Notes: generated by a model from the sequence alone, not told the origin. Positions 24,982 through 33,717 are shown, numbered from the stretch's first letter. The stretch: DNA of 36,281 nucleotides from Gordonia tangerina (GCF_021556435.1 NZ_JAKGCU010000034.1:1-36281); one strand, 5' to 3'. Numbers and translations: made by a program.

Positions 24982-26286
24982 TCAGAGGGTTGAGAGCACT
25001 TCACCGGCGACCCGGTGACCCGATTCGATGGCACCTTCCAGGTAGCCGGCGTGCTCACGGGCGGTCTCGGTTCCGGCCCAGTGCAGGCGACCGACCGGGT
25101 CGGATGGCATCGGGAGGAATCCCTCGGTGGTGCCGATATGTGGCAGTGCCAGATAGCCGCCGCCCACAAACTCGTCGAGGTGCCATGATTTCTCGTGCCA
25201 GTCGGACGGCGCGGTGACCTCCGGCCCGAGGTGGGCCGCCAACGCCCCGAGGAGCGCGCCTTGTCGCTGCTCGGTGGTCAGCTCGTCGAGCTCACGCGCC
25301 TCCGGGCCGGCGACCAGCAAGCAGAGATGACCCGGACCCTCCGGTGCCGTGGTGTCGTAGACCGCTGCGCCGGGGTGTCCGAGCATCATGAACTCGGCTC
25401 CGGAACGTGCGTGCCAGAACGGTCGCGAATACACCGCGATGGCCTTGTAGACCGAACCCATGTAGGTGTTGTGCTGCAGAGCAATGCGGGTCGGCGGAAG
25501 CGCTGGGTCCATGTCGATGGACGCGACCACGGGCGGCGGGACGGCGACGACGACCCTGTCGGCGACCACGGTGAGGGCGTGCGTGCGCAGAGTCGCGGAA
25601 TCCGCGGTTTGCGAGATCGCGGTCACCCGACAGCCGGTGTGTACCCGAGAGCCGAGTTCCTCGGCCAAGGTGTCGGTCAGGGTGCCGACGCCCTCGAGTA
25701 CCAATGACTCCTGAGCGCCGCCGCTGCTCGACAGCATGCCGGTCAATCCGCCCTCGTGACTGATCATCGGGGTGAGTGCGTGAACGGAGAGTCGGTCGGT
25801 GTCGGCGGTGGACGCCACCGCAGCGATGACCTCGAGTAACCGCCGGGCGCGTCGACCAGGCACGCGGCGAATCCATCCGGCGACGCTTGACGAGTTCCAG
25901 CGCTCTGGCATCCCGAGTCTGGCGAGGGTACCCACGATGGTCAGTGCCGCCGCTGCGGTCAGCACCGACCCAGACGCCGCCGACACCGTCCGCGGGCCGT
26001 CCACAATCACCGGTATCCGACCCGTGCGCATCGGAAACACTGTGGCGTTGCAGTCCGCCGCGAGCCGCGTCAACCGGTCGTGTCCGTGGCCGACCCACTG
26101 GCCGCCGAGGTCCAGACGAGAACCGAAAATCGATGTCGCACTGAATGCCCGGCCACCCACTCGATCGGCCGCCTCCAGAATCACGACGTCGACGCCGCGC
26201 CGGTGTAGTTCGGTCGCGGCCGTCAGTCCCGAGAGTCCCGCCCCGACGATGGCCACGGTCGTGTGGATCTGAGCCGGTTCCGTCAT
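24982..26286 (-). CDS. Flavin amine oxidase, lacks the covalent-FAD cysteine
   Basis: The 434-residue protein is a flavin monoamine oxidase family member. The N-terminal FAD-binding motif is VAIVGAGLSGLTAATELHRR (about 9-28), followed by LEAADRVGGRA. The C-terminal FAD motif is RLHWAGTETAREHAGYLEGA. The enzymes oxidise primary or polyamine substrates to aldehydes. At the place where monoamine oxidases have GCY for covalent FAD attachment, this protein has GGGY (about 375-378), so FAD is probably not covalently bound. It starts 6 bp after the stop of the related oxidase upstream, on the same strand, and forms an operon with it. Confidence 0.88.
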   Translation of the reverse strand: MTEPAQIHTTVAIVGAGLSGLTAATELHRRGVDVVILEAADRVGGRAFSATSIFGSRLDLGGQWVGHGHDRLTRLAADCNATVFPMRTGRIPVIVDGPRTVSAASGSVLTAAAALTIVGTLARLGMPERWNSSSVAGWIRRVPGRRARRLLEVIAAVASTADTDRLSVHALTPMISHEGGLTGMLSSSGGAQESLVLEGVGTLTDTLAEELGSRVHTGCRVTAISQTADSATLRTHALTVVADRVVVAVPPPVVASIDMDPALPPTRIALQHNTYMGSVYKAIAVYSRPFWHARSGAEFMMLGHPGAAVYDTTAPEGPGHLCLLVAGPEARELDELTTEQRQGALLGALAAHLGPEVTAPSDWHEKSWHLDEFVGGGYLALPHIGTTEGFLPMPSDPVGRLHWAGTETAREHAGYLEGAIESGHRVAGEVLSTL

Positions 26287-26292
26287 CGCCGC

Positions 26293-27642
26293 TCAGTCCT
26301 CACCGGCCAGGATTTCGACCGCGGCGCGTCGGCCGGATCGGATCGCGCCGTCCATGTACCCGTTCCACACATCGGAGGTTTCCGCACCGGCCCAGTGGAT
26401 CCGACCGACCGGTGCCGCGAGCACGCGGCCGTACTGCGTCCACACGCCGGCGCCGAGTCGGCCGCCATAGCATCCGCGGGTGAACTCCTCTGCGGTCCAG
26501 TCCTGTTCGATTACCTCGGTGGGCCCGGCGGCTCGTGCGCCGAAGTAGGTGACGAGGTTGCCGACGATCCGGTCGCGCCGCTCGTCGGCGGAGAGTTCCG
26601 CGGCACGACGAGCGTGTGCGCCCTCGAGGAAACCGACGATGACGCCGCATGATCCGTCCGCTGGGGAGTTGTCCAGGGTCACGTTGAACTCATCGTCGAG
26701 GCTCAGCACGAATCCGTTGAGTCCCTCCTCGCGCCAGAACGGTGTCGGGTAGGCCACGTGGAACTTGATCACCGAACCGGCCGGGATCTGTTGGGTCAGT
26801 GCGTCTCTGGCGGCAGGCAATGGCGGGGTGTAGCGAATGCGACCGGCCAGGGTCTGGGGGACTGCGACGATCACGTGCTTCCCGTGAATCTCGCCGCCCG
26901 CGAAACCGACCACCACGCCGTCGGTGTCCGCTCGGATGTCACGCACCACGGTGCGCAGGCGGACCCGGTCACCGAGGTCCTCGGCCATCCGCTCCGAGAT
27001 GCGATGTGTCCCACCGACAACCCGTGACTCCTGGGCGCCACCGGTCGTCGTGACCAGGGACTCGAGGCTGGTTCCCGACTTCACATAGAACAGGAAGTGC
27101 AGCAGCGAGAGCTCCGGTGTCTCCGCGGAGAACAGTGCCGGTACCAGGACGCGGAACAAGCGTAGTGCAAGCGTGTCGGAGGTGTTGGTGCGCAACCATT
27201 CGTCGAGTGTTCGGCGGTCCAAGTAGTCTGCGTCGGTCGTCTCCCAGGGGGCTGACGTCAAGACCGTTTCGGCCAGCGTGGTGATCTCCTCCCAGAGTCG
27301 CCCGACCTCCACAGCCGACTCCATCGGAAGCCCGAAGGTGTCGTCGGCATATCGCACGACCGCTCCGTCGTAAACAGTCAGCGAGTCGCCGTCGTCGTAG
27401 GTGCGGAACGTCTCGAGGCCGAGCTCGTCGATCAGTTCGAGGACGGCATCCTGGGTGGGCCCCACCCACTGTCCGCCCAGCTCCACCGGTACCCCGTTCG
27501 CGAGCGCCCCACCGAAGGTGCGGCCGGCAACCCGGTCGCGCGCTTCGAGGACTGCGACAGTGCGACCGTTGGCGACCAGTGACCGCGCTGCGCTGAGTCC
27601 GGCGAGCCCGGCTCCGACCACCACCACGTCGACGTTATCCAT
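26293..27642 (-). CDS. Flavin amine oxidase with GCY covalent-FAD motif
   Basis: The 449-residue protein begins with the FAD-binding motif DVVVVGAGLAGLSAARSLVA and LEARDRVAGRTFGG, and ends with RIHWAGAETSDVWNGYMDGA. EEFTRGCYGGRLGAGVW places a cysteine (about 391) exactly where monoamine oxidase B attaches FAD covalently. The expected reaction is oxidative deamination of an amine such as putrescine or an aryl amine, but the substrate is not visible. The ATG at 27642 has AAGGGA 5 bases upstream; a frame open to 27705 would cover part of the operator region. It is the first of two tandem oxidase genes, downstream of a TetR gene and of a perfect 16-bp palindrome. Confidence 0.88.
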   Translation of the reverse strand: MDNVDVVVVGAGLAGLSAARSLVANGRTVAVLEARDRVAGRTFGGALANGVPVELGGQWVGPTQDAVLELIDELGLETFRTYDDGDSLTVYDGAVVRYADDTFGLPMESAVEVGRLWEEITTLAETVLTSAPWETTDADYLDRRTLDEWLRTNTSDTLALRLFRVLVPALFSAETPELSLLHFLFYVKSGTSLESLVTTTGGAQESRVVGGTHRISERMAEDLGDRVRLRTVVRDIRADTDGVVVGFAGGEIHGKHVIVAVPQTLAGRIRYTPPLPAARDALTQQIPAGSVIKFHVAYPTPFWREEGLNGFVLSLDDEFNVTLDNSPADGSCGVIVGFLEGAHARRAAELSADERRDRIVGNLVTYFGARAAGPTEVIEQDWTAEEFTRGCYGGRLGAGVWTQYGRVLAAPVGRIHWAGAETSDVWNGYMDGAIRSGRRAAVEILAGED

Positions 27643-27699
27643 GGGATTCCCTTTCGGCGCTGATCGGCTCGGGGGGATGTGCACCCGAGCCGCAAACTC

Positions 27700-27715
27700 A
27701 GTCATACGTATGACT
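27700..27715. promoter_or_regulatory. 16-bp perfect palindrome upstream of the amine oxidase operon
   Basis: AGTCATACGTATGACT is its own reverse complement. It lies 58 bp upstream of the oxidase start codon and 45 bp downstream of the TetR gene's stop. Palindromes of this size at such a place are typical TetR operators. Binding by the adjacent TetR protein is an inference. Confidence 0.65.
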
Positions 27716-27759
27716 TGAAGCGAGTGTAGGGGAGGTCACATCGGTCCACAAGGGTTGAT

Positions 27760-28368
27760 TCAGCCGGCGGATCGCACCGACGCGAGGTCGGTGATCATCC
27801 GGATCAGGGCCTCCACGTCCGCGCTCGCCCGGTCGGAATCCGGCGCGATGACGTGCTGGACGATCAGGCCGTCGATGCCGGCCACCAAGACGCGGGCGAG
27901 TTGGTCATAGGGCACGGCTGCGGTCTCGTCCGCCCGGGCTGCCGCGCGCCGACACCAGTCCTCGACGACCTGGCAATACCGCTCGTACTGCCAGCGCGGC
28001 AGGTCTTCGAGACCAGGCGTGCGCAAGGCGTAGGTGACCAACTCGAGCTGCAGCAGCTGGAGGTCGCGATGGTCGATCACCAGCACTGACCAGAAGTTGC
28101 GCAGTCCGTTGCCGATGGCGTTGCCCAGGCCGGAGTCGATGTCGGCTGAGTCGCGCAGCACATCGGCGATTTCGTCGACGACATCGGAGATGACCGCGTG
28201 CAGCAGGCCGAGCTTGTTGGGGAAGACGTACTGAAGAGTGCCCAGCGGGATGTCTGCCTCGTTGGCCACCGCACGCATCGTCAGCCGCGTGATGCCCTCC
28301 CGCATCATGACGGCGCGGGCCGCGGCGACGGCCTGCCTGGTACGGACCGATGACTCGACGTAGGGCAT
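27760..28368 (-). CDS. TetR/AcrR family transcriptional regulator
   Basis: The 202-residue protein has an N-terminal HTH (TRQAVAAARAVMMREGITRLTMRAVANEADIPLGTLQYVFPNK, about 10-52), the standard TetR layout, and a divergent C-terminal ligand domain with several tryptophans (FWSVLV, RWQYERYCQVVEDW). The ATG at 28366-28368 follows AAGGTGAG. It is encoded just upstream of the amine-oxidase pair on the same strand, with a perfect palindrome between them. It probably represses that operon and responds to an amine or its aldehyde, by inference. Confidence 0.88.
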   Translation of the reverse strand: MPYVESSVRTRQAVAAARAVMMREGITRLTMRAVANEADIPLGTLQYVFPNKLGLLHAVISDVVDEIADVLRDSADIDSGLGNAIGNGLRNFWSVLVIDHRDLQLLQLELVTYALRTPGLEDLPRWQYERYCQVVEDWCRRAAARADETAAVPYDQLARVLVAGIDGLIVQHVIAPDSDRASADVEALIRMITDLASVRSAG

Positions 28369-28459
28369 CTCTCACCTTCGGGCGACGTGCCCCGCCGATA
28401 GTGGAGAGGCCGCTGTGATCAGCCTCAGCAATAGCACAGGAGATTGGGTGGCGGGATGC

Positions 28460-29083
28460 TCACCGGTGGAGGTGTCCGCCGCCGCTGCCGGTGAGAAGCT
28501 CCAGATCGATGTCCCATGCCCGGTGCCGGAATCGGCGGAGGACGGCACGGGCGCCAAACACGAGAAGGGCGATGAGGGAGAGAACCGCCAGGTAGAAGGC
28601 GACCGCCGTCAGCACCGAACCCAGCGCGGCCTCGACTGCGGTCAGTGGGGCATGGGTGGCGTCACCTGCGTCGTCGACCCACAGGTCGAAACGGTCACCG
28701 GCGTTGATGCTGCCGTCGTCGACATCGACGCTGCCGTTGTGCGGCACGGAGTTGTAGGTCCATCGTGCGGTCACCATCGCGCCACCGCCGGCCTCGGTGA
28801 CGATTGCGGACGCGTCGTCGACTGCGGTGGCCTGGACGGTATGGATGGTCTGGGCCTGGCGTTCCATCGCGGCGGTCTGCGCGGCATGGACCTCGCTGTG
28901 CACGAGGAACGAGAACGGGATGGCCACCAGCGCCAGCGCGGTGGCCAGGCAGAGCGTCAAGGCCTCGATGCGGTCGTTGCGCCGGACCAGTGGATTGCGA
29001 CTCAGGAGTCGTGCGATCGGCCAGCAGCGCGGCGTCAGCGCCGGTGACACTCGCCCCCGGGCCGGATTGGTTGCACGACGCAC
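28460..29083 (-). CDS. Rv1733c-like membrane protein
   Basis: The 207-residue protein contains NPLVRRNDRIEAL followed by a membrane helix (LCLATALALVAIPFSFLV, about 45-62), an extracytoplasmic domain (AAQTAAMERQAQTIHTVQAT... VTARW... GDRFDLWVDDAG) and a second helix (VLTAVAFYLAVLSLIALLVFGA, about 156-178). This is the layout of the mycobacterial Rv1733c family, which has no known function. The start is GTG at 29083, in a context without a clear ribosome site. It is transcribed away from the long leader region of the transglycosylase gene. Confidence 0.8.
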   Translation of the reverse strand: MRRATNPARGRVSPALTPRCWPIARLLSRNPLVRRNDRIEALTLCLATALALVAIPFSFLVHSEVHAAQTAAMERQAQTIHTVQATAVDDASAIVTEAGGGAMVTARWTYNSVPHNGSVDVDDGSINAGDRFDLWVDDAGDATHAPLTAVEAALGSVLTAVAFYLAVLSLIALLVFGARAVLRRFRHRAWDIDLELLTGSGGGHLHR

Positions 29084-29740
29084 CTATTCATGGTGGCACC
29101 GGATTCGGTCGGAATGCCAGTGGGAGGCCTTCACAGGGATGAACATCACAGGACGATCTCACCGATGACGTCGCGATATCCGATCCGGCTGTCGCGCTCG
29201 GTGAAGGGCTGAAGCGGCGCGCTGGTGCTCGTACACCCGACGGCCATCGTTGATCACGAAATGGTCGCAAATCGGCGATTCGAGTTGACAGACTTTGTGA
29301 AACACGTCACCCGGCGTCGCCGGGTGTGAATATCCAGCTCAGGGCGGCAAAACGACGGTTCGTGCGGCGGGAGATATTCCCGGTTTCAAGCGTTTTAATC
29401 GCCGTTCACTTGGACAACACACAGGTATGTATATCAATCTGTTACCTGTCACGAGGCAGGCGACGGTCTGCCCAGCACGAGAAAGTCGAATAGCTATGCG
29501 GAACCACACCGCATGCGCAATCCGCGGACTCGTGTTGGCCATCGGGGCCATCACCGCCGCTGTCTGAGCGATCTGCGCCAGACAACCCGCTTCGCCCGGG
29601 TGTTGCGCCATGCGCGCGACGACTACGTCGTCCACATACAAGTCCACTCACAGCGCTGACCGAGCCGGGAGCCCACGCGTGCCCCGGATGTGCAGTGCTG
29701 CCGGCCGACATGCGGCCGCAACGATCAGGAACCACTTCAC
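29084..29740. other. 657-bp intergenic region with structured leader elements
   Basis: No credible gene fills this region. It holds a CRP-like site (29296-29311), a hairpin with arms CACCCGGCG/CGCCGGGTG (29308-29316 and 29318-29326), and a candidate promoter TTGGAC (29411-29416) with TATCAA (29433-29438) at 16-bp spacing. There is an inverted repeat ACAGGTA/TACCTGT (29422-29428 and 29443-29449) and a short hairpin GACGAC-TAC-GTCGTC (29618-29632). A 23-codon frame at 29496-29567 encodes a hydrophobic, leader-like peptide. No match to the ydaO c-di-AMP riboswitch pattern was found. Confidence 0.5.
29296..29311. promoter_or_regulatory. CRP/GlxR-like binding site
   Basis: TGTGAAACACGTCACC fits the CRP/GlxR pattern TGTGAnnnnnnTCACA at nine of ten fixed bases. 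TTGACA at 29285-29290 lies just upstream. In related actinobacteria, CRP/GlxR proteins control cell-wall hydrolase genes, which fits the SLT gene at 29741, 430 bp downstream. The long distance makes direct control uncertain. Confidence 0.45.
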
Positions 29741-30358
29741 ATGTCTGTTTTCACCACTTCGCTTCGTCGTGTCCGGGGCGTCTCCCGCGCCCGGACCAGC
29801 CACGTCGTGGGCGCCGCAACGCTGGCCATCGCCGCTGCGGTGACCGCAGGATCCATCGCTGTGGACGAGCCTGCCCGGGCGGAGCAGCCGATCACCCAGA
29901 CCGCCCACACCATCGACCTGGGTGACAACGCCGAGACCCCGGCGAAGTCGTCGACCACGACCCCAGCTGTGGCGCCGGCACCCGCGCCGGTGCCGGCTCC
30001 GGCACCTGCGCCCAAGCCCGCACCCAAGCCCGTGTATCCGGACAACCTCGATGGCTGGATTCGTGAGTCGCTCGACATCATGCGGGCCAACAACATCCCC
30101 GGCAGCTACGACGGTATCTATCGCAACATCATGCGCGAGTCGACCGGAAACCCGCAGGCCATCAACCTCTATGACTCCAACGCCGCCGCAGGAATCCCGT
30201 CGAAGGGTTTGCTGCAGGTGATCGACCCGACCTTCGCCGCCTACCACGTCAAGGGAACGGCTTTCGACGTCTGGAACCCGGTCTCCAACATCGTCGCGGC
30301 CTGCAACTACGCGGCCCACCGCTACGGGTCGATGGACAACGTCAGCTCGGCGTACTGA
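29741..30358 (+). CDS. Secreted SLT-domain lytic transglycosylase
   Basis: The 205-residue protein has a signal peptide (basic SLRRVRGVSRARTS, hydrophobic VVGAATLAIAAAVTAGSIAV, likely cleavage near ARA-EQ at about 47). An Ala/Pro-rich linker (about 76-100) follows, and then a soluble-lytic-transglycosylase-like domain. The domain shows IYRNIMRESTGNPQA with probable catalytic Glu133, and SKGLLQVIDPTFAAYH, VSNIVAACNYAAHRYGS. It should cleave peptidoglycan glycan strands outside the membrane. The ATG at 29741 has AGGAA 9 bases upstream. The 5' region is long and structured. It converges on the SDR gene with 20 bp between stops. Confidence 0.88.
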   Translation: MSVFTTSLRRVRGVSRARTSHVVGAATLAIAAAVTAGSIAVDEPARAEQPITQTAHTIDLGDNAETPAKSSTTTPAVAPAPAPVPAPAPAPKPAPKPVYPDNLDGWIRESLDIMRANNIPGSYDGIYRNIMRESTGNPQAINLYDSNAAAGIPSKGLLQVIDPTFAAYHVKGTAFDVWNPVSNIVAACNYAAHRYGSMDNVSSAY

Positions 30359-30378
30359 GGTTTCGTCCGACGCGTTCG

Positions 30379-31209
30379 TCAGCTCAGGCCCACCAACCGC
30401 TCCGAGGTCTCCCACAACCCGTCGATGAGTTCCTGCTTGCGCGCCTGCGGGTTCTCTCGACCATTCGCCCGGTGACGGCTGAAGTACACGCCGTTGATCG
30501 TCGGGTCGGCACCCCGGTTGGCCAGGGCGATCAACGGTTCGGCGCCCCGCTCGGGAGTGATGGTCCCGACCTTCTTGAGCGGTGTGCGATAGAGCAGGCC
30601 GACAAAGAACGAATCGCGACCGAAGCTCGTCGCAGCAGGTCCGGGGTGTACTGCGGCAGAGACGATTCCGTCATCTCGCCAGCGATCGGCGATGCCGCGG
30701 GTGAAGAGGATGTTCTCCAGCTTTCCGGTTCCGTAGCAGCGTAACTCGAGTGCTCGGCGTCGGTCGAAGTCGAGGTCGTCGAGGTCCACCTGGCCGGCGA
30801 GATTGCCGATACTAGAGGTGTTGAGCACCAATCCACCGCCGTCGGCGGCGAGGGCATCGTGCAGCAGGTTGGTCAGCAGGAAGCTGCCGAGGTGGTTGAT
30901 CTGGAAGTTCGGTTCGTGACCGTCGGCGGTCCGCTTCTTCGGATCGAAGGTTCCGCCCGCATTGTTGAGCAGCACGTCGATCGAGCCGACTCGGTCGCGG
31001 ATCTCACCGGCGAGCCGGCGCACGTCGTCGAGCTTGGCGTAGTCCGCGGTCAACGCGGTGGCGCCGGCCTGCGCGGCGACCGCCTCGGTCTTGTCCGCCG
31101 AGCGACCCACGACGATGAGGTCCACACCCGGGCCTGCGAGTGCGCGCGCGGTTACTGCACCGATCCCATCGCTGGCCCCGGTGATCACGATGGTCCGCTG
31201 CTGTGGCAC
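30379..31209 (-). CDS. SDR family oxidoreductase, retinol-dehydrogenase-like
   Basis: The 276-residue protein shows TGASDGIG near the N-terminus (about 10-17), LLNNAGG, LNTSSIGNLAG with the catalytic serine, and YGTGKLEN as the YxxxK motif, followed by VHPGPAATSF. The long C-terminal part with GVYFSRHR resembles retinol dehydrogenase/WWOX-type SDRs. The substrate is unknown. The start is GTG at 31209, supported by AGGAGG 9 bases upstream. It lies downstream of helR on the same strand with 155 bp between them, so co-transcription is possible but not shown. Confidence 0.88.
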   Translation of the reverse strand: MPQQRTIVITGASDGIGAVTARALAGPGVDLIVVGRSADKTEAVAAQAGATALTADYAKLDDVRRLAGEIRDRVGSIDVLLNNAGGTFDPKKRTADGHEPNFQINHLGSFLLTNLLHDALAADGGGLVLNTSSIGNLAGQVDLDDLDFDRRRALELRCYGTGKLENILFTRGIADRWRDDGIVSAAVHPGPAATSFGRDSFFVGLLYRTPLKKVGTITPERGAEPLIALANRGADPTINGVYFSRHRANGRENPQARKQELIDGLWETSERLVGLS

Positions 31210-31364
31210 GAGTTCAGTCCTCCTGGTCGGTTTCCGACGATCCCCCGGCCGACAATACGGACCGGACGGTCACGGCCGAGGTGGTATTGCGGCTATCGGC
31301 CACAATCGATGGCGGCGCGGCGCTGGTCGGCGGACGACCGTCCGATCGCCTGGGATGACGATGA

Positions 31365-33536
31365 TCAATCGGTCAGCACCACCAGTTCCCGCGTCGCGCG
31401 TGTCATCGCGACATAGCGATCCACCGCACCGGTGAGTCCGCTGCCGAACGCGTCCGGGTTCACCAGCACCACCAGATCGAACTCCAGTCCCTTGGCCTGC
31501 TGCGGGGACAGTGAGCGGATGCGGCCGGAGGCGGCGAAGTCGGGGGCGCCGATCACACAGGCGGTCCCTTCGTGGTGTGCCGCCGACCAGCGGGCCACAA
31601 CCTCATCCAGCTCGGTCACCGGGCCGGTCACGACCGGAATGCCACTGACGCGGATCGATCTCGGTACGTTGGCATCCGGCAGCGCCGCACGGATCACCGG
31701 CGCCGCCTCGGCCATGATCTCCTCGGGCGTGCGATAGTTCACCGTCAATGTCGCCGACCGGACGTCACGAAACCCGACGCGAGCCAGCCGCTGCGACCAC
31801 GACTCGGCAAACCCGGCGCGCGCCTGGGCGCGATCGCCGACGACCGTGAAGCTACGAGAAGGGCAACGCGCCAACAGCATCTGCCACTGGGCATCGGTGA
31901 GTTCCTGGGCTTCGTCGACGATGATGTGCGCATACGGGCCGGACAGCGGTACCGCCTCGGTGTCCGACGTGGCGTTGGCGTCGCCGAGGATGTCGCGCAG
32001 ATCGACGCTCCGCAACATCGACATCAGTCCGTCGCCGTCGTCATAGGTGTTGGACGCCAACAACTCGTCGACCACCCGATCCATCCGTTGGTGGTCGGTG
32101 TGGCGGGCGGCCGCGGTGCGCCGCCGTCGCTGCGCAGCCATCGGGTCGCCGAGCCGTCGGCGCGCGGCGTCGAGCAGCGGCAGATCCGACTCCGTCCAAG
32201 CGGCCGCGTCGGATCGTTGCAGCACCGCGATCTCGGCGCGGCTCAGGTGCGGGGCGCACAGCCGGAGATAGGCAGGCACCGACCAGAGGTCGCTCACGAG
32301 ATCGGTGTAGTCCAGCATCGGCCATGCGCGGTTCACCGCTGTGGTGAGTTCGTCGTTGTCCGCCAAAGACTTCCGCAGTTGCTCGGCGGGCACGTCATCG
32401 TCGTGTTTGGCGATGACGAGGTCCACCAGCGCTGCCCACACCTCGTCACGAGCCTCGTTGTGCGGTGTGCCCGACTCGGGTGCCCCGAATGCCTCGAGCC
32501 ACTCGGCGCGGGTGATCTCGACGTCGGCCCAATCGGTTTCCACGGTCATCGAGTCGGTCGGCGGAGCCTCGTAGAAGCGTACGGCCGCTTCGATGGCATC
32601 GACCAGCGCCATCGAGGATTTCAACCGGGCGACAACGTGGTCGCTCTCGGGCACCGCTGTCGCGCCTTCGGGCAGCAGGTCACGCAGGGTCACCGTGTGC
32701 ACGCCCTCTTCGCCCAGGCTCGGCAGGACATCGGCGACGTAACCCAGATACGGCTCGTGGGGGCCGACCACCAAGACGCCGCCCCGATTGCCGGCCAGTC
32801 GCGGATCGGCGTAGAGCAAGTATGCGGCACGATGCAGCGCGACGACGGTTTTGCCGGTGCCGGGACCGCCGTCCACCACCAGTGCGCCGCGTGATTCCGC
32901 GCGCACGATGGCGTCCTGGTCGGCGGCGATCGTGCTCAGCACGTCACGCATGCGGGGTGATCGGTTCGCCTCGAGGCCGGCGATGAAGGCGGAGTCGGCG
33001 TCGAGGACCAGCGACGGGTCGGTGGCGGCGTCGGGGCGCAGCGCCTCGTCCCAGAAGTCGACGATGCGGCCGCGCCCCCATCGGTACCGGCGGCGGCTGA
33101 CCAACCCCATCGGCCGGGCCGGGGTCGCTGAGAAGAAGGGTGCGGCCGCCGGTGTGCGCCAGTCGATGAGGAGTTGCCGTCCCGATCGGTCGGTGAGGCC
33201 GATCCGGCCGATGTAGTGGATCTCGGTGGTGCCGTCCGGTTCGGCTACGACGATTCGGCCGAGGCAGAGATCGAGCCGGAAGCGGTGCAGGGTGCGCAGG
33301 CGGCCGGTCAACTCGTGGATCTCCAGGTCACGTTCGACCGCCTGTTTTCCCCGTCGTCCGGCAGTCCTGCGCACGGCGTCGAGTCGATCGGACAGGTCGG
33401 TGATGAGTGCGTCGAGGCTCACCGACATGGTCGCGAAATGGCGCTCGTCGTCGGCGATGACCTCCACGGTGGACTTTGTCGGATCGGCGGTGTGGAAGAT
33501 GGCGACGTCACGGGTCTCGGGGTTGCGTGGTGGCAT
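31365..33536 (-). CDS. helR: HelR, RNA-polymerase-recycling HelD-like ATPase
   Basis: The 723-residue protein is a UvrD/Rep-superfamily HelD relative. It has an N-terminal RNAP-secondary-channel-type coiled coil (about 40-95) and Walker A GGPGTGKT (about 223-230) preceded by DQDAIVRAESRGALVVD. The Walker B-like segment is HIIVDEAQELTDAQW and motif III is VVGDRAQA. The C-terminal helicase motifs are LTVNYRTPEEI, LSPQQAKGLEFDLVVLV and YVAMTRATRELVVL. HelR displaces rifamycin-bound RNA polymerase from DNA and gives tolerance. The assignment to HelR rather than generic HelD rests on the rifamycin-associated element 150 bp upstream. The ATG at 33536 has CGGAG 8 bases upstream; the frame stays open to 33677 but with low-quality sequence. 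Confidence 0.88.
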   Translation of the reverse strand: MPPRNPETRDVAIFHTADPTKSTVEVIADDERHFATMSVSLDALITDLSDRLDAVRRTAGRRGKQAVERDLEIHELTGRLRTLHRFRLDLCLGRIVVAEPDGTTEIHYIGRIGLTDRSGRQLLIDWRTPAAAPFFSATPARPMGLVSRRRYRWGRGRIVDFWDEALRPDAATDPSLVLDADSAFIAGLEANRSPRMRDVLSTIAADQDAIVRAESRGALVVDGGPGTGKTVVALHRAAYLLYADPRLAGNRGGVLVVGPHEPYLGYVADVLPSLGEEGVHTVTLRDLLPEGATAVPESDHVVARLKSSMALVDAIEAAVRFYEAPPTDSMTVETDWADVEITRAEWLEAFGAPESGTPHNEARDEVWAALVDLVIAKHDDDVPAEQLRKSLADNDELTTAVNRAWPMLDYTDLVSDLWSVPAYLRLCAPHLSRAEIAVLQRSDAAAWTESDLPLLDAARRRLGDPMAAQRRRRTAAARHTDHQRMDRVVDELLASNTYDDGDGLMSMLRSVDLRDILGDANATSDTEAVPLSGPYAHIIVDEAQELTDAQWQMLLARCPSRSFTVVGDRAQARAGFAESWSQRLARVGFRDVRSATLTVNYRTPEEIMAEAAPVIRAALPDANVPRSIRVSGIPVVTGPVTELDEVVARWSAAHHEGTACVIGAPDFAASGRIRSLSPQQAKGLEFDLVVLVNPDAFGSGLTGAVDRYVAMTRATRELVVLTD

Positions 33537-33686
33537 TCGGGCGGCTCCGAAGGTATGACCGGCGTGGTCAGGTGTTGGTGGAGTTGCGGTTTCGGCACAG
33601 GACCGCAACGTCGGGAACGGGTCGGCGTGGGGTTGACACCTCCGCGACGTCGGGCAGGGCGGGGCGGAGACGACCATTGTGCAGGT

Positions 33687-33717
33687 CGACCCGGGTCTTG
33701 CGGCAAGACCCGGGTCG
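33687..33717. promoter_or_regulatory. Rifamycin-associated element within a 31-bp perfect palindrome
   Basis: The arm CGACCCGGGTCTTGC (33687-33701) pairs perfectly with 33703-33717 around a single central base. The inner 19 bp (33693-33711: GGGTCTTGCGGCAAGACCC) match the rifamycin-associated element, whose core is CTTGC-G-GCAAG flanked by GGG and CCC. The element lies upstream of helR on the minus strand. Reading toward helR, CACAAT (33676-33681) is a possible -10, with TTGCCG inside the palindrome as a possible -35 at 19-bp spacing. This fits induction of helR by rifamycins, as known for RAE-linked genes. Confidence 0.85.

Noticed and set aside
29440..29456. GTGACAGGTAACA-like pair resembling an MtrA binding site (reverse strand)
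   Set aside because: The half-sites differ from each other and from published motifs enough that chance is likely.
29496..29567. 23-codon frame encoding a hydrophobic leader-like peptide
   Set aside because: No convincing ribosome site, and too short to support as a gene. It is noted only as part of the intergenic region.
29338..29740. c-di-AMP (ydaO-type) riboswitch before the transglycosylase
   Set aside because: The usual conserved blocks were not found by eye. Only generic hairpins are visible.
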